NCBI GenBank assembly: GCA_003152595.1
Contig: PMAM01000382.1
Span: forward strand, 2,695-23,394
Direction: 5' to 3'
Length of the DNA: 20,700 bases
Source of the DNA: Acidobacterium sp.
Lineage (GTDB): Bacteria > Acidobacteriota > Terriglobia > Terriglobales > Acidobacteriaceae
This document shows, piece by piece, positions 15,414 through 20,700 of this stretch. A program made the translations under genes and the position numbers. The notes under the pieces were generated by a model. It did no database searches. It saw only the letters and a program-made list of their open reading frames with translations, and was not told the DNA's origin. Every line of letters begins with the position of its first letter. Within the stretch, counting starts at the first letter, position 1.

Positions 15414-16844
15414 TCACCGCGGCCAGGATTGTACCTCGCGAATGACGGGCAACAGCGTTTCAAGCGGATCAGCGGTGTGCGCTGCAATGAGCGATGAAGT
15501 TTGATCTGTTGGCAGGCGCGGCAGGCGGCGGACCGTAATATGCGCCGGGGACAGCGATGCATTCATGTCGGCGCACAGCACTTCGCCGGCAGCTTTGGCC
15601 ATTGCGTATTCGGTCATGCCCTTCGGTCGTTCCGCAACAAAGACCGAGGAGGGGTAAAAAAGGGATAGCCCTGGCTGATGAGTGCGCAGTGCCCGCGAGA
15701 GATCCCAGAATCCATCGACATACACAGCCAGGAATTCGCTCAGTCTTTCCGTCGCGAAGATTCCGGACGAAGGCCGAGCGATTGCCGGTGTCGCAAAATA
15801 GTATGCGTGCGAAGGCGTCTCAGTCAGGCGGGAGAGTTGATCCGCGGCTGGTCTTCGGGAATCGTAGGCAAGGGTTTCGCAGGATCCACCCGCCAGGCGG
15901 ATTTCCTGGGCGACCTTCTCGGCATCCAACTGGCCGGTTTGCCAGGTTACGATAACGCGTCCGCCGCCGGTTGCGATCAGCTTGGCCGTCAACTCGCCGA
16001 GACCCCGCGAGCCGCCAATAATTAACGCGACAGAACCGGCAAAGTCGGCCGAACCAACGACACCGTGGAGCGACTGCATGCTGGCTTGCTGCACCGGCGG
16101 GGTGCGAAAAAAACTCTTTACGGTTCCGGTCAGCCCGCCGCCGCAGATTTCCTGGTCAACGGCCTGGAAACGAGGGTCGGTCCCAGTCACGCGAAAGGCA
16201 AGCGAATCCTGAAGGGAGGACTGCCGGAGGCTGGTGACCGAGAGTTCGCCATAGATGGAGTTCAGCCCGGGGCACACCATGCCTACAAGATGAGTACTTG
16301 CGGCCATCGCCTGGATTCGGGGGGCGCCGAGCCACTGCGTTGCAGCCGGAAACAGCGTGGCCGCATCCTGCGAATGCATTGCGAAGGAGATGCGCCCAGA
16401 ACGGCCGGAGGCCTGTTCAAAACTGAGATTCGATGGCGTTGGCGAGAAAGGGATCGATTCCTGGATTGCGTTGGACCAGGGGGGACGATCTTCGATAGCG
16501 TCGCCAAAATCGAGGCTGACCTTCGCCCGCGGAGCCTCCCCTACGGAGATGTTCAATCGTGCACCGGCCGGAGTCAATTCCGTGAGCACGACATCGACTC
16601 GCTCCCCCAGATAGACGAACTTACTGAAACGCACACGGAGGCAGCGCAGAGGAGGAAGTTCCGGGTTGGCGATGGCAAGGGAATCGAGCGTCCAAAGCAG
16701 GAGGTTGATCCCATGAACGACGGGTTCTCCGGCCGGGGTGCGCCTGGCCTGGAGCGCATCGAGGTGCATAGGATTGTGGTCGCCAGAGACAGCAGCAAAC
16801 TGCTTCTGGTCGGCATCGCTGAATTCTCGGCTTGCCAGCTTCAT
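15414..16844 (-). CDS. MaoC-like hotdog / short-chain dehydrogenase fusion protein
   Basis: 476 aa, two-part enzyme. Residues about 1-115 form a MaoC-type hotdog with the hydratase motif SGDHNPMHLDA (20-30, D22 and H27) and PVVHGINLL (41-49). Residues about 140-255 may be a second hotdog (STHLVGMVCPGLNSIYGE, 183-200). Residues about 270-440 are an SDR with IGGSRGLGE (276-284), catalytic S399/S400 and YAMAK (413-417) with Y413 and K417. By family, such domains dehydrate or hydrate and reduce acyl thioesters on CoA or ACP. It lies 252 bp downstream of the ACP gene, and GAGAGAGG sits 7 nt before ATG 16844. A -10-like CATAAT (16862-16867) could give extra transcription. The substrate is probably an ACP-bound short acyl group. 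The domain order is seen; the reaction is inferred. The 170 bp after it, before the acyltransferase gene, shows no gene. Confidence 0.82.
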   Translation of the reverse strand: MKLASREFSDADQKQFAAVSGDHNPMHLDALQARRTPAGEPVVHGINLLLWTLDSLAIANPELPPLRCLRVRFSKFVYLGERVDVVLTELTPAGARLNISVGEAPRAKVSLDFGDAIEDRPPWSNAIQESIPFSPTPSNLSFEQASGRSGRISFAMHSQDAATLFPAATQWLGAPRIQAMAASTHLVGMVCPGLNSIYGELSVTSLRQSSLQDSLAFRVTGTDPRFQAVDQEICGGGLTGTVKSFFRTPPVQQASMQSLHGVVGSADFAGSVALIIGGSRGLGELTAKLIATGGGRVIVTWQTGQLDAEKVAQEIRLAGGSCETLAYDSRRPAADQLSRLTETPSHAYYFATPAIARPSSGIFATERLSEFLAVYVDGFWDLSRALRTHQPGLSLFYPSSVFVAERPKGMTEYAMAKAAGEVLCADMNASLSPAHITVRRLPRLPTDQTSSLIAAHTADPLETLLPVIREVQSWPR

Positions 16845-17096
16845 CGACTCGCCTCTCTCAGATTATGGCCGCGCCCAGGACCGCATATCCAGGTGAGAGC
16901 GTTGAGAACCGCACAGGCGCCAGCATGCCAGTCCGGGATGAGCCGGCGATGCTCGATTGCACGCGTCCAACACACATCCTGAAATTCAAAATCTCATGCG
17001 AATCACGGAAGCCGGCCTGGTGGGTGATTTTCTACTTGCGAAAGGCCGCCGGTTGCTGTCATGCCGGCAAGAATTGCGTGAACACAACCCGAGGGT

Positions 17097-17351
17097 TCAC
17101 TCAGAGCGATTGCCCGACTTGGCGGCGATTGCATCCACGAATTGGCCCACATTCTGCATAGACTCGACCTCGGCAGTGGTGAACTTGACCCCGAAACGGG
17201 CTTCCGACGCGACGATCAGATTGATGTGGTTGAACGAATCCCACTCCGCGATATCCGCCGCGGTGGTTTCCGGTGTCAGCACGATGGACTCATCGTCGAA
17301 GAGCTCACGAAATATCTCAGTGAGCTGGGTGTAAATCTGTTCGCTGGTCAA
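17097..17351 (-). CDS. Acyl carrier protein
   Basis: 84 aa small acidic carrier protein. The phosphopantetheine site is DSFNHI with S39 (counted from TTG 17351). It is flanked by helices typical of the family (YTQLTEIFRELFDDESI before, NLIVASEARFGVKFTTAEVESM after). The TTG start is chosen because AGAAAGG lies 5 nt upstream and the resulting length is standard for an ACP. The frame is open to ATG 17402, which would add 17 residues of low-complexity sequence. With the TTG start, the gene overlaps the 3' end of the fkbH-like gene by 35 bp, implying coupled translation and a matched partner. It probably carries the three-carbon unit loaded by the FkbH-like protein. It needs a phosphopantetheinyl transferase from elsewhere in the genome. 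The 252 bp after it show no gene. Confidence 0.88.
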   Translation of the reverse strand: MTSEQIYTQLTEIFRELFDDESIVLTPETTAADIAEWDSFNHINLIVASEARFGVKFTTAEVESMQNVGQFVDAIAAKSGNRSE

Positions 17352-19215
17352 CGGTGCCTTTCTGTGTCTGGATGAAGGTGGTTTTTGGTTCGTAGGATGC
17401 AACGTTCAGCGACCAGATGGTGCTGCCGTCTTCCGCCGTTTGAGTGAGAGCGAAGCCGAGCCGGGCGAAATGCTCTTTGACCATGCCGTTCTTTGCGGTG
17501 GGAACGTAAAAGCCAACGATGCGCTCGAGGCCACCAGCGGCGGCGTGCTGCACAATCAGATTCAGCGTGGCTTCTTCCACCTGCCTGCCCAGCACCCGGC
17601 AGCTCATAAGCCATGTGTCCAGCTCGAGCGTGCGATCGCCGGCGATTCGGCCGATGAGAACCGAGATCATGCCGTTGTCGCCAAAGCGATCGATCAGCCT
17701 GAGCTGGAAGGTGACCCATTGGCGGTCTGCCTTCATCGCGGCGACCTGCTCCTGCGAGTAGCGCCGAGTCGTGAGATTGAACTGATTGCTCTTGTTGATG
17801 AGCTGCACGATTCGGCTGAGCCCAATGGAATCGAATGGAGTCCAGATCAGCTGCATTTCAAGGCTCCGCAGATAGGCCGCCATATCCGCGACGCCCTCGC
17901 GGAGCCGATCCCGCTCCGCGTTTGCCTGGTATTGCCGGTTGCGCTCCTGATCCTCGCCGGTAATGGCAAGGCCCTCAAAATAACCCGCCGCGGCAAGGCT
18001 GTTTGCAAACAGAGCGGGATCCTCGGGTAATTCCGGTACCGCGACTTCGGGCAACTCCTGGCGGATCAGATTCCGCTCAAAGGGACTGTCATCGGCGAAC
18101 ACCAGTGCATCGATCCCAATATTCAGCGTTCGCGCGATCTGCCGGAGATTCTCCGCCTTGTCCTGCCAGTTTGCGACGAAGCAGGCGATGTTCTTCATGC
18201 GGAGGACCATCTCCGGGTGCCGTTCGAAAACGGCACGCGCGGTCGCGTCCTCGTTCTTGGAGCAAACGGCCAGAATGATGCCGCGGCTTGCCAGCTGTGC
18301 CGCATAGCGCTGGAACGCGATATGCGCCTCCCCCACGGCATTCCCCTGCCCAAGCAAAATTCCGTCGATTCCATCGTCTCCAACAACCCCGCCCCATAGC
18401 GTGTTATCCAGATCGAGCACCAGGCATTTAAAGGAGAGGCCACGCAGCGCAGCCAGTATGCGCCCGACGTGATCTCCCCATAGCGGCGCTGCAGCGGGGT
18501 GGATTTCCTGCTTCGAGCGATGCCACAGAGCCGGATCGAAGAGTGCACGGCTTCCGAACTGCTGTGCCATGTCGTCCACGGCGAGCAGATGGACTCCGGC
18601 TTCGGCGGCGCTGACCCTGAGGGTTTGATTGATCTCGCGAACCATATTGGCGGGCGATGAGGACATCTCCTGTTCGTTGTTGCCCAGCAGATGCGGAAAG
18701 ACGGGGAGTACCGTCTGCTGAATGACGGTTGCGCCAAGGTGGTTCCTTGCCAGATCCCAGCATGATCGGATCACAGAGAGAGAGACATCGCAACTGCGGG
18801 AATCCCCCGCTGCCAGATGATGAGCGTCCAGTGCAATCAGCACAACGTCGGGTTTGAACCGGCAGAGTTCCGAGTCGGCATCGGCGAGGTCCTGGTGGTA
18901 GGTTCCGAAGTGCCCCTCGCAGACTTCAACGCTGAATCCGCGGCGCAGGGCCGCCACGCGAATCGCCGGGACTAAATGGGAGAGGGTTGACGATCCCACG
19001 AGGCCGAGACGTACAGGCCGAGTTCTGTTGAGGTAAGGCTCAAGCTGTGAACCAAACTGCCGGAGGGCGCGGTCGAGCTTGATGGTCTGCACAAAGTCGA
19101 TGCGGGAATTTGCCAGACTAATCAGCCCCCGCGCGGCTTCAGGAGCAGGCATTTGGCGCGCAACCGCGAGAGCGGCGCTCCATGCCGGAGACTTCGGTAG
19201 CCAGAACAATTCCAT
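17317..19215 (-). CDS. FkbH-like protein (HAD phosphatase/glyceryl transferase, with N- and C-terminal domains)
   Basis: 632 aa. FkbH-type enzymes take 1,3-bisphosphoglycerate, remove phosphate and load a glyceryl unit onto an ACP. Domains seen: an N-terminal SGNH-like region (about 65-255, GLVGSSTLSHLVPA at 71-84 and IHPAAAPLWGDHVGRIL near 238-254); a HAD domain with VLDLDNTLWGGVVGDDG (266-282, D268 and D270 being the phosphoryl-transfer pair), AVCSKNE (316-322) and FADDSPFER (373-381); and a C-terminal GNAT-like domain with NKSNQFNLTTRR (474-485), DRFGDNG (509-515) and MSCRVLGRQVEE (537-548). These are strong FkbH hallmarks, and the length fits the long form. The ACP gene overlaps its 3' end. 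ATG 19215 has no good Shine-Dalgarno. It is the first gene of the minus-strand acyl module. Confidence 0.92.
   Translation of the reverse strand: MELFWLPKSPAWSAALAVARQMPAPEAARGLISLANSRIDFVQTIKLDRALRQFGSQLEPYLNRTRPVRLGLVGSSTLSHLVPAIRVAALRRGFSVEVCEGHFGTYHQDLADADSELCRFKPDVVLIALDAHHLAAGDSRSCDVSLSVIRSCWDLARNHLGATVIQQTVLPVFPHLLGNNEQEMSSSPANMVREINQTLRVSAAEAGVHLLAVDDMAQQFGSRALFDPALWHRSKQEIHPAAAPLWGDHVGRILAALRGLSFKCLVLDLDNTLWGGVVGDDGIDGILLGQGNAVGEAHIAFQRYAAQLASRGIILAVCSKNEDATARAVFERHPEMVLRMKNIACFVANWQDKAENLRQIARTLNIGIDALVFADDSPFERNLIRQELPEVAVPELPEDPALFANSLAAAGYFEGLAITGEDQERNRQYQANAERDRLREGVADMAAYLRSLEMQLIWTPFDSIGLSRIVQLINKSNQFNLTTRRYSQEQVAAMKADRQWVTFQLRLIDRFGDNGMISVLIGRIAGDRTLELDTWLMSCRVLGRQVEEATLNLIVQHAAAGGLERIVGFYVPTAKNGMVKEHFARLGFALTQTAEDGSTIWSLNVASYEPKTTFIQTQKGTVDQRTDLHPAH
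17357..17363 (-). promoter_or_regulatory. Ribosome binding site for the ACP, inside the fkbH-like gene
   Basis: The minus strand reads AGAAAGG, 5 nt before TTG 17351 and within the last codons of the upstream gene. It supports the shorter ACP and translational coupling. Confidence 0.55.
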
Positions 19216-19345
19216 TCTTATGAACCAGAATCGAGGCGAGCATCCGCCACTACATGTGTTATTTCGCGGAAGGGAGGCGCGTTTTTAGCTTAGGAGGCGG
19301 GAAATTTCGCGTCAAGAAGCGTTTCCGAGCCAGCTCCTGAGCGAC

Positions 19346-19378
19346 CTGTCACGGTCCCCAGGAACTGTCACTGCTCCC
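19346..19378. repeat. Imperfect direct repeat CTGTCAC-N-CCC
   Basis: Two 14-nt units, CTGTCACGGTCCCC (19346-19359) and CTGTCACTGCTCCC (19365-19378), are 11/14 identical with a 19-bp period. This is close to two helical turns, so both units face the same side of DNA. They could be a regulator site or a remnant of an interspersed repeat. Confidence 0.45.
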
Positions 19379-19427
19379 AACGCTGCCCGCACTGCGGCGC
19401 ATCATGCGCGCCACCCTCACGTGACTT

Positions 19428-19457
19428 TTGTCGACCGCAATAGTGCGGGTGTAGACT
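19428..19457 (+). promoter_or_regulatory. Sigma-70-like promoter for the methyltransferase
   Basis: TTGTCG (19428-19433, 4/6 to TTGACA) and TAGACT (19452-19457, 4/6 to TATAAT) are 18 bp apart. Transcription would start near 19464, after the upstream GTG and before ATG 19472 and ATG 19538. Consensus match only. Confidence 0.35.
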
Positions 19458-19486
19458 TAGCCTGGCATCTTATGCAGTCTAGCCGA

Positions 19487-19507
19487 TCTGCTTGCTTCAG
19501 AAGCAGA
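19487..19507 (+). repeat. 7-bp inverted repeat in the leader of the methyltransferase
   Basis: TCTGCTT (19487-19493) and AAGCAGA (19501-19507) form a perfect 7-bp stem with a 7-nt loop, about 30 nt before ATG 19538. It may be an operator or an mRNA stem near the ribosome site. Confidence 0.35.
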
Positions 19508-19537
19508 ATCGCTGAGGAGCAGGGTCGATCCCCCCGT

Positions 19538-20605
19538 ATGGACCGTCAACAAATTAACAATCAAAAGGGTGAGATTGAATTTCGCCGGAAACTTGTTCGC
19601 CAGCAAATCAAAGGTGACAAGGTCCTAAGCGATGAATATGAAGGCAGCGAAGGCGAAAACATCCTCAGGGACCGGATGAACGAAACGCTCGCCGGGATGA
19701 ATCGCCTCAGAGAAGCGGGAGTTACTCTTTCTCCCTACCTCGAAATCGGTGCCGAGAGAGGCCAGCGCTCCCTTGTCATGGAAAACGATATGAGCGCTGT
19801 CGGAGCAGCCGCCGATATCTCAGCGGATATGTTGCTCAGCTGCGACCATTACAGCGCGGTATTCGACAAGCCCAGAATCCCGATGCGGGTATGTTGCGAT
19901 GTTAACAACCTGCCGTTCAGATCCAACTCGCTTCCTTTTGCTTTCTGTTATGAAACATTGCACCACTTTCCGTCTCCAATACCAATTGTTGCCGAGCTTT
20001 ATCGGGTGATACGCCCAGGCGGATATCTCTGGTTCGATGACGAGCCTTATCGGAGGGTTTTGCACTGGAATCTGTACGACGGCGGGAAAGCGTACTCTCA
20101 GGAGGCACGAAAGAGAGGTATTGTTCGCAGGGCCATCGACCGCCTTTTCGCCACGATGACGTGCAATGAGGTGGAACATGGAGTTATTGAGAACCACGAG
20201 ATTTCCACTGCCGAGTGGAAGTCTGCACTCTCCCTCTTCTCCTCTAAAGATGTGTGGCTTCAGCCGACGGCTAAGGCCGGCCTCAAAGCGAGGCTATTCA
20301 ACCGAACTTCACTGCGGTACTGGATCGCCCACCTCATGGGCGGCAGAATCACGGCCCTGTGTCAAAAACAGCCCGGATCGGCACCTGAGATTGCACCCAT
20401 ATCGGAGACCCTGATTTGCCCCTCATGCAGAGTCTCAGGGAAAGAGACTCCTCTCCATCAGGAGGACTCCTGCTTCGTCTGTTCAGAGTGTCTCAGGCGA
20501 TATCCGATGGTGGATGGCGTAGCATTCCTGTTTGAATACACGAAATTCAGCGACCTGTATCCGGAGATATTTCAATCGGTTCGGTCCAGTGGCATTGAGG
20601 TATAG
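19538..20605 (+). CDS. SAM-dependent methyltransferase with C-terminal Trm112-like zinc ribbon
   Basis: 355 aa from ATG 19538. Seen: a charged N-terminal helix (1-60); a methyltransferase core with YLEIGAERGQ (67-76, a motif I variant lacking the usual Cys-Gly), AADISADML (91-99), CDVNNLPFRSNSLPFAFCYETLHHF (120-144) and LYRVIRPGGYLWFDDEP (154-170); then a C-terminal Cys4 ribbon with CPSC (294-297), CSEC (315-318), an extra C312, and RYPMVDGVAFLFEY (321-334). The ribbon resembles the Trm112/YcaR family, here fused rather than separate. The substrate is unknown. Base use is visibly more A/T-rich than that of its neighbours, and it ends 17 bp before the tRNA. The start is uncertain: ATG 19472 or GTG 19421 would add 22 or 39 residues with no family-like sequence, and AGGAG is 18 nt upstream of 19538. 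Confidence 0.78.
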   Translation: MDRQQINNQKGEIEFRRKLVRQQIKGDKVLSDEYEGSEGENILRDRMNETLAGMNRLREAGVTLSPYLEIGAERGQRSLVMENDMSAVGAAADISADMLLSCDHYSAVFDKPRIPMRVCCDVNNLPFRSNSLPFAFCYETLHHFPSPIPIVAELYRVIRPGGYLWFDDEPYRRVLHWNLYDGGKAYSQEARKRGIVRRAIDRLFATMTCNEVEHGVIENHEISTAEWKSALSLFSSKDVWLQPTAKAGLKARLFNRTSLRYWIAHLMGGRITALCQKQPGSAPEIAPISETLICPSCRVSGKETPLHQEDSCFVCSECLRRYPMVDGVAFLFEYTKFSDLYPEIFQSVRSSGIEV

Positions 20606-20622
20606 TGGCCGTCACGTTTATC

Positions 20623-20698
20623 TGGTGGACGCGGAAGGAATCGAACCTTCAACCTGTCGATTAAGAGTCGAATGCTCTGCCAATTGAGCTACGCGTCC
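20623..20698 (-). tRNA. tRNA-Lys(CUU)
   Basis: A 76-nt complete cloverleaf including encoded CCA (20623-20625 on the plus strand reads TGG). Acceptor stem GGACGCG / CGCGTCC, D-arm GCTC...GAGC, anticodon loop CTCTTAA with anticodon CTT, T-loop TTCGATT. Discriminator base A. The anticodon gives lysine (AAG codon). Its 3' end faces the polysaccharide locus. Confidence 0.95.
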
Positions 20699-20700
20699 AC

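Larger units (their letters stand above)
19216..19537. other. Divergent intergenic region, fkbH-like / methyltransferase
   Basis: 322 bp between divergent genes. It contains an imperfect tandem repeat (19346-19378), a sigma-70-like promoter for the plus strand (19428-19457) and a 7-bp inverted repeat (19487-19507). The plus-strand methyltransferase frame is open back to GTG 19421, but the promoter placement favours a start downstream of it. No gene is seen. Confidence 0.5.

Noticed and set aside
16065..16982. 305-codon open frame on the plus strand opposite the MaoC/SDR fusion
   Set aside because: It is the antisense shadow of a well-supported gene, with no recognisable domain and no ribosome site.
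1..20700. CRISPR array, insertion sequence or integrase
   Set aside because: No regularly spaced repeats, transposase or integrase motifs, or terminal inverted repeats were seen on reading both strands.

Overview
The window is a surface-polysaccharide (O-antigen / LPS type) biosynthesis locus from a Gram-negative, high-GC bacterium. The organism cannot be fixed from sequence alone. GTG and TTG starts are used, GmhA and two GT9 heptosyltransferases imply LPS inner-core heptose, and the general style resembles soil Acidobacteriota. That taxonomic guess is inference. There is no transposase, integrase, CRISPR array or rRNA in the window; one tRNA-Lys(CUU) lies at the right edge.

Layout. (1) 177-791, minus: gmhA, the first step of heptose synthesis. 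(2) 1162-10820, plus: eight genes that form the polysaccharide core of the locus. They are a GDP-mannose 3,5-epimerase, a Wzx-type flippase, a WbiB/Tle-like nucleotide-sugar 4-epimerase, a Wzy/WaaL-type membrane protein, a GT2 and a GT4 glycosyltransferase, and the gmd-rmd pair that makes GDP-D-rhamnose. (3) 10855-13132, minus: two adjacent GT9 heptosyltransferases, convergent with rmd. (4) 13442-19215, minus: read in transcription order, an FkbH-like glyceryl-ACP synthase, an acyl carrier protein, a MaoC-hotdog/SDR fusion, a left-handed beta-helix acyltransferase and a SAM methyltransferase. (5) 19538-20605, plus: a second SAM methyltransferase with a C-terminal Trm112-like zinc ribbon, visibly richer in A/T than the rest. 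Its end lies just before tRNA-Lys (20623-20698, minus).

How it may work together. GDP-mannose is the hub: one branch epimerises it (probably to GDP-L-galactose or GDP-L-gulose), the other dehydrates and reduces it to GDP-D-rhamnose. The GT2 and GT4 enzymes assemble the repeat unit, Wzx flips it and the Wzy-like protein polymerises or ligates it. The two GT9 enzymes and GmhA serve a heptose-containing core. The FkbH-ACP-MaoC/SDR-acyltransferase-methyltransferase set looks like a self-contained module that builds a small three-carbon acyl group on an ACP and transfers it to a sugar. This is the most unusual part of the window. Its enzymology is inferred from family membership and gene order only. 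Mannose activation genes, an initiating phosphoglycosyltransferase, Wzz and export genes (Wza/Wzc) are not in the window.
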